A stretch of DNA of 64,000 bases from Prunus persica (taxonomy: Eukaryota > Streptophyta > Magnoliopsida > Rosales > Rosaceae). The stretch's first letter is position 1. Every line of letters starts with the position of its first letter. The notes under the pieces were generated by a model. That model was not told the DNA's origin. It did not search any database and saw only the letters and a program-made list of their open reading frames with translations. The position numbers were made by a program, and so were the translations under genes. Shown piece after piece: positions 1 to 11,539 of this stretch. The stretch is from assembly GCF_000346465.2 (NCBI RefSeq), contig NC_034012.1:7989918-8053917 (forward strand), given 5' to 3'.

Positions 1-366
1 CCACTGATTATAAAACTATCAATCACAACTAGTAATTTTTTAGGTGTGGGCACACAACGATTTGGTTTGTTTCAAGTCTCAAACCACATAATGATATCAC
101 CGTTTGGATTGGTTTTATATAGGAAATGGTGATAAGATTGAGCAGTTTTCAAATTCGCGAAACCAAATAAAACCAAACAAATTGCAATTTGGTTCGATTC
201 ATTCTGAAATTATATTGTTTTAATATAAAAATAAAACCAAACTACTCAAATTAGTTTGGTTTTGTTTGTCCGGTTCGGCCCAATATTTTGCCGGCCTCTA
301 TTTGAATGAATAAAATGGATTGAACGTTACCACATAACATGATTTGATAATACAATAAGACTTTTA
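1..366. repeat. Duplicated gene-flank segment, copy 1
   Basis: This segment is closely similar to parts of 3500-4366. Its first ~100 bp match 3500-3600, and ~120-366 match 4120-4366; copy 2 has about 460 bp extra in the middle. Copy 2 abuts the 3' end of the AOP dioxygenase gene, so copy 1 probably marks the flank of another duplicated unit lying left of the window. The following 367-556 holds nothing I recognise beyond AT-rich sequence with repeated AGAAATTGAATTTC-like phrases. Confidence 0.75.
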
Positions 367-996
367 TGGTGTGTTTGCTAATCAGAAATTGGAATTCTCA
401 TCAGAAATTGAATTTCAAGAGCCCACGTAAAATTAGAAATTAAATTCCTGATTTTAGAGGAATTCAATTTTTGGATGGGAGGTGGTATTCTATTTGTCAC
501 AATCCAGTATTGAAATCCCCCTGGGGACTAACTTTCAGTAAGGTTGAATTTTGAGACTGATTGAAAGGACCCGTCCCGAATTTTCCCAAAACCCGAGACG
601 AACCCTTTGGAATTCCTGACATCACCCCGATGCCAGGCCCACTTACTAAAAACCGAGACTTCCTGCCGAAATTTCGGCAGAGTCTCCCCTATAATTTGGA
701 CATTTTCCAAAATTTATACCTGCATGAAAACGCATTTAATATTCCCAACTGGCAGCATGCACAATATAATTTCATGCAATTCACATAAATGGCCTTCGGC
801 CTTCCAAAAATTCTTAACCAACTACCAAACAATTCAAATACCAATTATGACTAATATTTAGTCTGCGGCTGCACCTAATAACCTTAGGCTGCCTACGTAC
901 CCTCCTTGAGGGATCAAGCCACACGTAGTTCTTCCATAAAACCCAATTCCACATTTGGGCGATACCTTATTTCATTTCTCTGTATTTCACATATAA

Positions 997-1551
997 TCTC
1001 CCCATACGCCGGTACAACCAACGCCATGTATGGGGTCTGTCAACACGCCGGATAACCTACGCTACGTGCGACCATGCCATACTATCATTATATCTCCCCA
1101 TATGCCGGTACAACCAACGCCACGTATGGGGCCTGTCTCAACGTCGGATAACCTACGCCACGTGAGACCTGCACATCATATCACATATCTCCCCATACGC
1201 CGGTACAACCAACGCCACGTATGGGGCCTGTCCCAACGCTAGATAACCTACGCCATGTGGGACCTCAACATCATATCATAAATCTCCCCATACGCCGGTA
1301 CAACCAACGCCACGTATGGGGTCTGTCAACACGCCGGATAACCTACGCCACGTGCGACCTCAACACAATATCACAATGTCTCCCCATACGCCGGTACAAC
1401 CAACGCCACGTATGGGGCCTGTCTCAACGCCGGATAACCTACGCCACGTGAGACCTGATCATCATATTGCAAATCTCCCCATACGCCGGTACAACCAACG
1501 CCACGTATGGGGTCTGTCCCAACGCCGGATAACCTACGCCACGCGGGACCT
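997..1551. repeat. 95-bp tandem array, 6 copies, inside solo LTR
   Basis: Units begin with TCTCCCCATACGCCGG at 997, 1093, 1188, 1283, 1379 and 1474, so the period is 95-96 bp. Each unit carries GCCACGTATGGGG and, about 30 bp on, GCCACGTG(G/A)GACC, an ACGT core often in G-box form. The same six-copy array occurs at 37220-37771 in the second solo LTR, so it is an ancestral part of the LTR and not a local expansion. Confidence 0.93.
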
Positions 1552-2733
1552 AACTTTCACTTGGTGGTGCTTGTAGTGAATCCAAAATCCGGAGAGGTAC
1601 TTAAAGTAGTGCGTATAGCACTCCAAACTGGCATTCTAGACTCTGTTGTACCCTTGTACAACCATATATAATTATAATTATATATATTAATTCTAATATT
1701 GTGTAACCCTCTACAATAGTCTAACGCCCGAAAATCTCCCCTGAAAAGGTAAGATTACTCCGGGAGACTCACCGTCAACCAAGGGTCAAACTACTCTAAC
1801 CCTGGTCAAACGGACTTGCAGAACCCACGACCTCCAATTTCCGATCCGAAAGTCTCTATGGGTTCTACCAGGTATAGGACACTTATCCTGAGAAGTTTGG
1901 TTCAGATCGGACGGTCGGATTTGCTCACGATCGCACGATCTGACAGTTAATATAAAATATAAACTTTAAATTATTATTCGGAACATCCGGGGCTCCGATT
2001 CACAATCCGTGAATTCCTACACAATCATAGAAATTCTTAGATTAATATATATTAAATTTGGGACCATCTAACGGTCCCAACCTATCGAATCCGGATAACG
2101 CACAATATGCGATTATCCGTTCGATAGTCAAACGACGTCCGAATTGAGATCCGCGAAATCCTACGCACTCGTGACAACCTAAGGATCTCATCGGAACACA
2201 GTGCTACTTTTTCCACAGCGCCCACGTGCCGCCGCACGCGCCGGCAGCGCGTGGTCCCCAAAGCGATAACGCTTCACCGGAAAATCTTAAAACCACGGCT
2301 CCAAATTCCTACCCTAGGTATAACACCCTATTTGGAGCCACTTTTGTTCTTGGACCTACCCCAAAAAGTGGCCGAAAATGGCCGATCACGGCGGCCGAAG
2401 TTCGAGTTGTCTACGCTAAGAATCGATCTAATCTTACCCAACCATCAGCTAGAGCAGCTCGAGAGGTTCAAAATCCATACCTGGGTCGACGGAATTGGTG
2501 GCTGGAGGAGGGAGATCGGCGGCTGTGAAGATCCGGCGATGTCGGCCGCTTCTTCTCCAAATTCCGGCGAAACCGCGGCGGCTGGAGGCAGGGGCTAGCT
2601 GGGGTAGGAAGAGGACGACGGCCCGGTCATTTTGGTACCGGTCCCGTCGTCATTGGTGGCCGGAGGAGAGCACGGCTGGCCAAAACGTGGCAGGCTGTCG
2701 CGCGCGAGAGAGAGGAGAGAGAGAGACCCGCGG

Positions 2734-2734
<1 letters not shown>

Positions 2735-2780
<46 letters not shown>
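2735..2780. repeat. (GA)n microsatellite in LTR
   Basis: An uninterrupted GA tract near the 3' end of the solo LTR, preceded by an imperfect GA stretch from about 2704. The equivalent tract in the sister LTR (about 38980-38998) is shorter. Confidence 0.95.
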
Positions 2781-2786
<6 letters not shown>

Positions 2787-3065
2787 GATTTTTATAAAAA
2801 ATCCCATTTTGAAATATTTACGATTATGCCACTGGGCTTCTTTTGACCATATATCTCTCGTTACAACTCCGATTCGAGCCCACTACGTGTCTATGAACTC
2901 GTCTTAGTACGACCTATCCAAAAATACAAGTCACGGTCCCAAACTCTCTCCGGTTAAAAATATGACTAAAATACCCTTAAATAATTAAATAATTAAATAA
3001 GGGTTAAATTTGGGGAAATTTGGGGTCGGGGTGTTACACTGATGATCTTGTTTCAATAAACAGTA

Positions 3066-3333
3066 TGTCACACCCCGGATCGGTTTCACTGTAGCACGAT
3101 ATTGTCCAATTTGGGCCCCCTCTTTGCCCTCACGATTTTGTTTCTGGGAACTCATGAGCAACTTCCCAGTAGGTCACCCATCTTGGGATTGCTCTAGCCC
3201 CAACTTGCTTAACTTCGGAGTTTCCATAACTCTGAAGCCAGTGAGTTTCCAAAAAGCCTCGTTCTAGATGGAGGCGGACATGTACATATAAGGCACATCA
3301 TCTCCTCTCCGTTGGTCGATGTGGGATGTTACA
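3066..3333 (-). mobile_element. Cassandra TRIM solo LTR
   Basis: On the minus strand it runs from TGTAACATCCCACATCG to GGGTGTGACA, 268 bp, flanked by the perfect 5-bp duplication CAGTA (3061-3065, 3334-3338). The middle contains a 5S-rRNA-like block (GAAGTTAAGC-like box A region, then a GATGGGTGACC-like box C region, both slightly degenerate here). A 5S-like block in a ~270-bp LTR is the hallmark of Cassandra elements. It is a relative of the complete element at 40157-40753. Confidence 0.9.
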
Positions 3334-3499
3334 CAGTATGAGATTGTATGGGATAAATACCAACCTTAACATGCAACAAATCTCAATAATGATAGATGGT
3401 CAACCATAATCTATATAAGAAATAGAAAATGATATAATTTTAAAGGATGACGTTTGGTTATTGTATAGATTGAGATGTTACACCCTCTCTAATTAAGGA

Positions 3500-4366
3500 C
3501 CACTGATTATAAAACTATCAATCAAACTAGTAGTTTTTTAGGTGCGGGCACACAACGATTTGGTTTGTTTCAAGGTCTCAAACCACATAATGAACCAATG
3601 CACTATCACCGTTTGAATTGGTTGGCCTCAAACCAATCTATTCAGTGACAAAAATGATTTTTGTCATTTCCCTTCTTTTATTTATTTATTTCTCTATAAA
3701 AATTCTAAAATTGCATTCATAATTCAGCCAAAAAAATCACTAGTCACAAAAGGGTCATTACAATAACGGAGTGGTCTAACATCAAAATTAAGACGATCTA
3801 GTGTGCCTCCACTAACGATCACGCATGATCGAAGAAACTCTGGCGTAGGCATCCCAACTAAGATTGCAAATTCAGAATAATCAAAAAGATATAAAGCTTA
3901 AAAAAACCAAGCCATAACAATACAAATAAAACCCATTTCCCTTCCTAAACAATATATAAATAGGGATTCATACTATAGATTAACCAATATTTTGAGAAAC
4001 CTTCTAACCGTCAAAGATAGAGAAATGTTGAGAGAGAGATATCGGCAAATTCAATTGGGTTAGAGATTTTAGTTTTTGTTATTAAATGATGGATATCAAT
4101 GTGTGAGATCGTATATGATAGGAAATAGTGATAAGATTGGGCAATTTCCAAATAGGCCAAACCAAACAAAACCAAAATAATTGCAATTTGGTTCGATTCA
4201 GTCTGAAATTATATTGTTTTAATATAAAAATAAAACTAAACTGCTCAAATTAATTTGGTTTTGTTTGGCCGGATCGGCCCAATGTTTTGCCGTCCACTAT
4301 TTGAATGAATAAAATGGATTGAACGTTACCACATAACATGATTTGATTAAACAGTAAGACTTTCAG
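3500..4366. repeat. Duplicated gene-flank segment, copy 2
   Basis: The partner of 1-366. It includes about 460 bp (3660-4120) absent from copy 1; that part is AT-rich with no recognisable gene. It ends about 220 bp downstream of the AOP stop codon, so the duplication unit plausibly included AOP 3' flank. Confidence 0.75.
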
Positions 4367-4585
4367 TACTTTAGATCTGTAAATGGACAATTAACATACA
4401 ACATGAGAAGCTTAAGAAGCTTGTACAATCTATTCATAGTTTTTATTTTCACATGATCAGTAAAATGAAGGTAACATAGCATGCAGAAACAGATTGAACA
4501 ATTAAAAAACCCACAACCAAGCCTTGAAATTAACACACAGCACACGCGAGCGTAGCAAACATTCTTATTAGCTACAAGGTTTATT

Positions 4586-5899
4586 TCAAACACCACAATA
4601 GGCTTTTATAGCACTGTTTGAAACATAGCTCTCATTAGTGCGAAAGAAAACTAGCAGTCCAGGATGATCAAACGACTTGTAGCGTAAGGGGTGTTGTTCA
4701 TCAGCAAGCTCTTCCGGCACATGTATCTCGCCGTCACTAAATGCAAATTGCGCCAGAGAGTATCTTGCTTCATTCCCATTCATAATAACTCGATGGTTGG
4801 GAGATAATATTCTGTCATTGCTCCATGCCTAAACAAACAAACCAACATTAAAAACCATAAGATGGTCTGTAATATGCAATATTTTATATATTTTACAAAA
4901 ACTGCACATTTGAACACAAATCTTGTTGAATGTTTAGATTTACAATCTGACAATATAACATACCGAAAAAAGTATAGATGGTTGATGTGATCTTGATTAA
5001 GTACATGGATCACTTACTTTCCTAGATTCTATCATTATACATATACGTATATCCAAAATAAAAAATATATAATTATCGATGACCTACCATTAGTGCATCA
5101 CCGGCCATGACTAGAAAGGATGAAGGTGGAAACTCAGCCCTAATCCATTCGTGGCTTTTAGTTTCAACCTCCAGACCATGGGCTTGGTTATTCTGATAAA
5201 GTAGGGTTGTGAAGCTCTTGTCAGTATGAGCCACGAAGCCAAGGCTAGGCTCATTTTCTTGGGGTGTTCTATTTTTCAAGAGTCGAAGAAGATAGGAGAC
5301 GGACCCAACATAGGAGTCATAATACTTCTCCATACCATAGCTCTCAAATATCATTCTAGTCACCATTTGGTCCAACTCCTCTGCCACTTTTGCAAACGAA
5401 TGTGCACTTTCACTTAATCACCACCAAAAAACAAAAAGAAACAGAGTTTGCAAACAATTAGTAATGTCTACGGACTTCATATGGTCACTCAAAATTACAA
5501 GGAAGTTAGAAGATATTACCAGAAATTATCATTTCCACCAGGCCACATGAGCTTTGTGAACTTTTGAGTCTCCTCTAAATTTGTTGCATTCTCAATGCCC
5601 AAGCCTTCATGGAGGGGAAGGCTGGGAATTTGTCCAAAATACCCACTTGAGGGATTTTCAGATTTGTTTGTCATTTTGGTCTGAGTAGGGAGATCAAATA
5701 ATTCTTTTAGAGTACCCAAAAAACCATTTTGAAACTCCGGAGGGAGTTTGTCATACGATACGAAAAAACAGCCGAACTCTTCAAGTGCTTGTCGAACATC
5801 TTTGCATGCCGATACCCATGAGTTGGTGCCAGGCTTCAGAGCTTCAGCTTCCTTAGAGAAATCTAAGACAGGGAGCTTTGGCTGCCCATCAGAACCCAT
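4586..5899 (-). CDS. AOP-type 2-oxoglutarate/Fe(II) dioxygenase, 3 exons
   Basis: Predicted exons on the minus strand are 5899-5520, 5412-5088 and 4828-4586. The introns have GT/AG borders and compatible phase, and the product is 315 residues, the usual length for this family. An upstream in-frame ATG exists at 5974, but 5899 (MGSDGQPKLP) matches the family start. The N-terminal DIOX_N region is followed by the double-stranded beta-helix. The iron ligands are visible as HTD (about H189, D191) and H247, and the 2-oxoglutarate-binding ARYS (about R257, S259) is present. It resembles the AOP1 group (the clade that includes Arabidopsis glucosinolate-modifying enzymes), but in non-Brassicaceae the substrate is unknown. 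It should be a soluble cytosolic oxygenase. No in-frame stop or frameshift is seen. Confidence 0.85.
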
Positions 5900-7286
5900 G
5901 TTTTTGCGTTTTGGTTTTTCACTTACCAGTTGAGAGATTAATATTACTTGTCGAGCAGGCAATTGTGCCAACAAGACAAATGAGGTGATGTACGTAGGGA
6001 AGACATAAACAAATTGATCGGTAGAAGGTTGACGGTTTCAGAATTTCATTTTAGATTCAGTATTTTTTGGAGTATAATTCACATGATCCTTTCTTTTAAA
6101 AATGTATTTCATGGATGATATCATCTATATATTATATATACATTTAAAAAAAGAAGAAGAAAAAAGTGTAGTCATGGATGATATCATCTATGTAATCAAC
6201 ATGTATTTCTTTTCCATTTTGTCTTCTTTTTTTTTTTGGGTTAATCTTTTCCCTTCATCTTTTCCCTTAATCCCATGATGACGAGATCAAAAAGCATTAT
6301 TCTTGTCATCTATGTAGATGTCTCTCCTCATCAGGCACAATTTAATAGTTGTTTTTGTTTTGTATTTCATGCTGCGTTATCTAGATGAAATTAATATCCA
6401 ACAAATATTGTTCAATCATTAAAATTAATCTGTTTTCATGTGGCATATCGTGAGTCAATATTCGTATTGGCCATGGACACCCATAAACAAAGGATATAGT
6501 TCAAAATTTTCATAAAACTAAGAATCAGATTGTACGACTTAGCAATATTTATATATGTAAAAAGTACGATTACATTTACATATATTCTGTCATCTGTCAC
6601 CAATAATGCTTTCATTGATTATCAACCTGAATTTTGAATTAGTGCTAGTTTATCTCTCAACATATTCTCCAACTTCTGAATAACTCCATCAAGATAATTA
6701 TCGTAGAGATAATTTAGTATATTTTCATAAGATAATCAAGGTACTATATTATGTTTAATAATGAAAAGTAGTAATAATAATCCAGAGATACACTAATGTG
6801 TCCCTTATATGCATAAGAAACCCTAGGCACACTCGGAAAACCTAATTAGAAGCAAAAACGGAAATAACAAAAATTCCAAAAATATCACTAAAACTTTAAA
6901 TGCTGAAAAGTCAAAGTAAATTATGGAAGTTGGCTAAAAATGCTCATATATCATAGCAAAGCAGTGTAATGCACTCATCTCACCGTTTTCTTCGAAACGA
7001 CAAGTCATAGGCCCGATTCCGAGCCTGAGACCCAAACTTGCACGAGTTGGATTTTGCTTCCGCGATGCTTTCCTCTTTCCAGGACCTATGGTTATCTTAT
7101 CCCAATCATTGAAAAAAACAAGAAACAAAAATGGTTATCCCAATCTTCTTTTACACGGAACAAACTTAGTTTTTAGGGATTCTTAGATGTAGGTCCATAT
7201 TTATTAAGATGTAATGGATATAGTCCACATGCTCTCCCATTTTAATTGCAGCCGACTCTCGTCAAGTACGCAATTAGTATGTCCAT
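5900..7286. other. Intergenic, no gene seen
   Basis: AT-rich upstream region of the AOP gene, which would contain its promoter. It has an ATGGATGATATCATCTAT phrase repeated at about 6110 and 6175. I see no coding potential; the minus-strand frame at 6934-7128 has no recognisable family features. Confidence 0.6.
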
Positions 7287-7292
7287 AATTTT

Positions 7293-7384
7293 GGGTTTAA
7301 TTACCTAGACTAGAGGTAATAACTTATGTATTTAATTACCTGGACTAGAGGTAATTTATGGGTTTAATTACCTGCACAAGAGGT
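7293..7384. repeat. ~35-bp minisatellite, 3 copies
   Basis: Three degenerate copies of a unit containing TTTAATTACCTGGACTAGAGGTAA occur in a row. The inner TTACCT...AGGTAA is itself an inverted repeat, so each unit can form a small hairpin. Confidence 0.85.
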
Positions 7385-7765
7385 GTACGCATAGGTACCT
7401 ACCTATTGTTAAGGTATGAAGTTTCCATGAACTCTAATTACAAATTTTGAGGTTGGTATACCTTGGGAAAATTTTAAAATTCAATAAATAGATTTGCAAT
7501 TAAATTCAAATCAAATCTGATAATTAATGTCCAACAAATCAATAACTTACCGATTTTACAAATTCATAATTCACCTTATTTATTTAGGGGCATAATTAGA
7601 ACAAAAAAATAAAAAATAAAATGTAAACATCAATAAATCAAAAAAGGCATTTTATCTTATGTGGCACAAAAGTCAACGGACTTGCATCAACAACAACATC
7701 TACGGGGATTGCACCCAATATCACTCATAACAATTGGACTTAAGCCAAATTTTCTCCAAGCTCAA

Positions 7766-7768
<3 letters not shown>

Positions 7769-7806
<38 letters not shown>
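7769..7806. repeat. (CT)19 microsatellite
   Basis: A perfect dinucleotide tract. The surrounding 7400-8200 shows no coding signal. Confidence 0.97.
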
Positions 7807-7809
<3 letters not shown>

Positions 7810-8219
7810 ATATCTTGTTTTTTCACATTTCAATCTCTAGCTTCAACTGGTCCAAAGATTTAAACTTTCCAGCAGCCAAACATGGTGCACGAGGAAAATT
7901 ACTAAAATGGTGAACCCTTAATTCCTCTTTAACCCGAGATTTTTTTTTTTTTCTTTGTGCAAAAGATCACAACTTGATGGGTTTCTTCCCTTTTATGTTA
8001 AAAATTCATAAATTTGTTTAATTTCGATTCATTTGAATTTCAAGGCGTGGAAGGTTTGCTAGAAACAAGTTTCGGATGTCGATGGGTCTGCTGGTGGCTG
8101 CCACAGTGAACAACGGTGCCAAGAATCTTTACATAATTTATGTAAAGGGAATCAAGGGTCGGCTTTGTTGGTAAATTTTTGTGTTTACAAAATCTGTGGG
8201 TTATGGCTTAATGGAAGTG

Positions 8220-8910
8220 TTTAAGATGCAAGGACAATGAGAAGATGAAATATGCTTCAAAGTGCGTATGAACACACTATCTTTCAAACATTATTTGTCC
8301 CCACAACTTGTGTGCCTAGTTAAGCAAATAAGCCTTGTGGATATAATGAAGCCTATAGCCTAATAACTATATGTTGTCAATCTCTTGCACAACCAAAGAT
8401 AATCCCAAACACAATTTAGAATTATAACACGGGTACTCAAGATTCCTAGAGGCTAAATCTGCATAAAATAACATATAGAGGTTTTTACTTTTGTGAAACT
8501 AGAAGGAGAAGAGTTGGGATTGAACTTAGAGATATCTTGGATCTCTCTTGGATTATTTTTCATATATTTGTTGCAGTATAATCATCTCTATTTATAGAGG
8601 AATTGATTTATTTTCAGAAACTATATATCTTTTGGATTGTACCTCTTTATCAAGAGGTACCACTTCAATGAGGACACTTTTCTTTACTAAAGAACGTGTT
8701 TTTATGTTTAAATCATGTATATGAAGTGTTTCTAACGTTCATATACATAATTCAAACATTTAGGCATCAAGAGGCACACCACATGTCTGAAGAGGTGCTT
8801 CAAAATCGCACCCACACACGAACCAGCCGGTCATTTTTATACAGCAAGCACCGGTCGTTTTTTCCCTCAAGCGACCGGTTGCTTCTAACCAGCTTGCTAT
8901 ATTCCTGAAA
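8220..8910 (+). repeat. Dispersed repeat, copy 1 (possible old LTR)
   Basis: This segment is diverged but alignable with the reverse complement of about 42580-43260. Shared landmarks are an ACTATCTTT start, CTTGTGGATA(T/C)AATGAA, a CATTTAGRCATCAAGAG block and a cluster of ACCGGTCG / CGACCGGT phrases near the right end. I see no intact termini or target-site duplication. It is probably an old solo LTR or other retroelement fragment. The 85-codon minus-strand frame over its end is not a convincing gene. Confidence 0.6.
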
Positions 8911-9440
8911 ATTTCTTCAACAGGCTTAACGGTCTTTCTTCTGCTTGTGTTGGTGACATGGTGTGATGGCAACTGTCGAGAAAGGCAAGCCTGATCTCCG
9001 TAAGAATACATGATCATATACTATTTAAATAAGGCGTGCTTAATTTTTATATGAATATACCAGTGAAGAAGCTGACCATTTTGTTTTGGACTATGCAGAC
9101 ATTTTAAAATGAAGATGGTAGACATGAATCATGATGCATTGAAGTATTAAGTCTATTACAGCCATAATAATCCAAACTGATTTTTATGCCATAAAGAATA
9201 CATGTGCAAAATTTGTTTTTTCCTTCCTCTGTTTTTTTTTTGTTGCTAAAAAGGGCCCCATTTTAAGTTATTGCCCTGGCCACCAAAAAGTGAGGCCCGG
9301 CCTGCTTGATCTGGAAGGGGTCTGAATGACTGAAGGATATAATAATGTGAAATGATTGAATACATACAGATGTAAAAGAACTGAACAAAGTTTTGTTTTT
9401 TATTCAACAGGAGCTGTTGTTGTGTGGTGAATGCGTGCGC

Positions 9441-9450
9441 CTTTATATGG
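9441..9450 (+). promoter_or_regulatory. Putative TATA box of BAHD gene 1
   Basis: CTTTATATGG lies about 45-52 bp before the ATG. The same CTTTATAT(G/A) element, usually preceded by TGTGT and followed by GAAGG, occurs at the same distance in the other BAHD copies (44241, 47094, 49521, 51555; a variant at 23542). Confidence 0.6.
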
Positions 9451-9492
9451 GGGTGATTTTTGCTTTGAAACTTTTAAGGGTGGAGAAAGATT

Positions 9493-10839
9493 ATGGCTTC
9501 AGAGCTAGAGGTTGAAGTAACTCACAAGGAAACAATTAAACCATCCTCTGCAACTCCTCACCATCTTAAAATTGTCAACCTCTCTGTTTTTGATCAGCTT
9601 ATTCCTCAAATTTATATCCCACTACTTCTCTTCTATCCCAGCACTAGCAGTGATGAGGTCAACGATATTGATCATCACCGTTCTTTGGTTGTTGAAAGAT
9701 CCAAGCTTCTAAAGAAATCCTTAAGCGAAGCCCTCACTCACTTCTATCCTTTTGCAGGGGAATTCCAGCATAATATTTCAATCAGTTGCAATGACCATGG
9801 GGCTGCATTTCTTGAGGCCCAAGTCAACTGCCCCATCTCAATGATTTTGGACAGACCAGATCTTGGGATGCTATGGAAACTGCTTCCATCTGGTCATACA
9901 AGCTATCTTCTACAAGTCCAGGCCAACTTCTTTGAGTGTGGTGGATTAGCAATCGGAGTCAACATTTCACATAAGGTCGCGGATGCTTCTACTCTAAGCA
10001 AATTCATTAACAGCTGGGCTGCAATAGCACTTGGCTCAGCCAGTACTACTGACCGTGTGGTGCCTCCTGCAGAATTTGGTGTTGCAGCTTCTCTTTTCCC
10101 ACCACTAGATTTCCTAAACGCACCGCAAACGCCTAGTAGTGACAGCACAAACTCCGGTATCAAAGAAAAGTGCATAACAAGGAGATTTGTGTTTGATGCC
10201 TCAAAGATTGCTGCTCTCAAGTCCAAAGCTGCCACTACCACTGTGCCAAATCCTACGCGTGTTGAAGTCGTCTCTGCACTCATTTGGAAGTGTGCAGCTG
10301 AAGCATCAAGATCAAACTTGGAGTCGGCAATGCCCTCCGCATGGTGTCAAACGGTGAACATGAGGAAAGTACTTGTTAGCGTCTTGGCAGGTAAAGACTT
10401 ACTGGGGAATGTTTTCGGGTTGGTTGCAGGACAGAGGGAAGAAATTGTTGAAGTAGATGATCATGATCTTCAAAGCTTGGTTACTATATTGAGGAAGGGA
10501 ATTGAGGAATTTAAAGAAAACTATAGAAACGGAGTTAGTGGGGAGGGTTTATGTCAACTTTTCAAGGAGGTTGTGAACCTCATCATAAGGGATGATATAG
10601 ACAGCTACAGTTGCTCCAGTTGGTGCAGGTTTCCCTTCTACACATCCAATTTCGGATGGGGAAAGCCATCATGGGTTGTCACCCCTAATGTGGATTCCAA
10701 GAATTTAATTGTATTGATGGATACAAAAGATGGTGATGGCTTAGAAGCGTCCTTAACTTTGAAGGAAGAAGACATGACCAAATTTGAAAACAACAAGGAG
10801 GTGCTTGAATATGCATCTTTGAATCCAAGTGTTATTTAG
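9493..10839 (+). CDS. BAHD acyltransferase 1 (vinorine-synthase-like, type A)
   Basis: A single-exon frame of 448 residues, the normal length for BAHD enzymes. The catalytic motif HKVAD is at H160-D164, and the structural motif DFGWG appears as NFGWG at 386-390. The early block LSVFDQL and the LTHFYPFAG block are both present. These cytosolic enzymes transfer acyl groups from acyl-CoA to an alcohol or amine. The sequence style fits the clade with vinorine synthase and volatile-ester alcohol acyltransferases; the true substrate cannot be read from sequence. The ATG at 9493 follows a TATA-like box. It is the leftmost of a tandem family spread to 61 kb. No defects are seen. Confidence 0.93.
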   Translation: MASELEVEVTHKETIKPSSATPHHLKIVNLSVFDQLIPQIYIPLLLFYPSTSSDEVNDIDHHRSLVVERSKLLKKSLSEALTHFYPFAGEFQHNISISCNDHGAAFLEAQVNCPISMILDRPDLGMLWKLLPSGHTSYLLQVQANFFECGGLAIGVNISHKVADASTLSKFINSWAAIALGSASTTDRVVPPAEFGVAASLFPPLDFLNAPQTPSSDSTNSGIKEKCITRRFVFDASKIAALKSKAATTTVPNPTRVEVVSALIWKCAAEASRSNLESAMPSAWCQTVNMRKVLVSVLAGKDLLGNVFGLVAGQREEIVEVDDHDLQSLVTILRKGIEEFKENYRNGVSGEGLCQLFKEVVNLIIRDDIDSYSCSSWCRFPFYTSNFGWGKPSWVVTPNVDSKNLIVLMDTKDGDGLEASLTLKEEDMTKFENNKEVLEYASLNPSVI

Positions 10840-10879
10840 TACCCCAAAAAAAAAAAATTAGAAACCTCCTCTCGTGTTT

Positions 10880-11070
10880 ACTTAACTTTGGATGATCTCT
10901 CATTGTTTTGATGCTTGTACACTGAAGTTTGAACCAAATATAAAATGCAAAACTTGTGCTTTCAATTATTACATTTTGATTTGCCTCTCATTATTAAATT
11001 GGATTTCATTATGCAGCTTTACTTAACTTTGGATGATCTCTCATTGTTTTTAAATGTATGCCCATAAATA
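10880..11070. repeat. Duplicated BAHD 3' UTR segment
   Basis: The phrase CTTAACTTTGGATGATCTCT occurs at about 10880 and again at about 11022, each followed by CATTGTTTT. This is consistent with a second, partly deleted BAHD copy directly downstream; compare the relic at 11699. Confidence 0.7.
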
Positions 11071-11539
11071 CGGCCCAAAATATAAAAAAAACCCTACAAT
11101 GTCAAAATTTTAGGAAAAAAAAACTCATTTGATTTTTCAAATATTGTCGAGATGGCCAACCCTATTATGAGGACCTGGACGTTGGGCCTCTAATTCCTCT
11201 CTATTACAAAATGCACATGCACTTACATTATGGCCCAAATATTAAATTATATTTGGGTCCACCTAGACAATTGGGTTTGGGTCTTTCTCAACCACCACAG
11301 TGCAGGACCCAATTTTGGGTTTCAGTATCAATCTATCCTTCACATTGTGCGTTGGATATAATTGGTCCACATTCTGCGATCTAATTGATTTACTCTAAAC
11401 CCAACAACATAAGTATTTCGTGTTCTGGCCAAGATTTTGATCTCATATTTTCTATTTGATTCTTGGCCAAGATTTTTAAATCATAAGGACATGACTTTTA
11501 TAGCTCGGAATGTGATGGATTAATTCACTGTAACAATGC

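Larger units (their letters stand above)
562..3038 (+). mobile_element. Solo LTR (2.48 kb), probable Ty3/gypsy
   Basis: It starts TGAAAGGACC and ends GGGGTGTTACA, and is flanked by the perfect 5-bp target-site duplication CTGAT (557-561 and 3039-3043). There is no internal retroviral coding region, so this is a solo LTR left by LTR-LTR recombination. A near-identical family member lies at 36746-39236. It contains a 95-bp tandem array (997-1551) and a GA microsatellite (2735-2780). The GGTGTTACA terminus resembles chromovirus LTRs, which is an inference. The open frames of 70-115 codons inside it are not conserved genes. Confidence 0.9.

Noticed and set aside
997..1551. Regular repeats that could suggest a CRISPR array
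   Set aside because: The whole 95-bp unit repeats, including what would be spacers. The context is a plant LTR and the array recurs in a second LTR copy.
2226..2907. Overlapping 90-115-codon frames in the first solo LTR
   Set aside because: They overlap in several frames, end in GA repeats, and are not preserved in the sister LTR.
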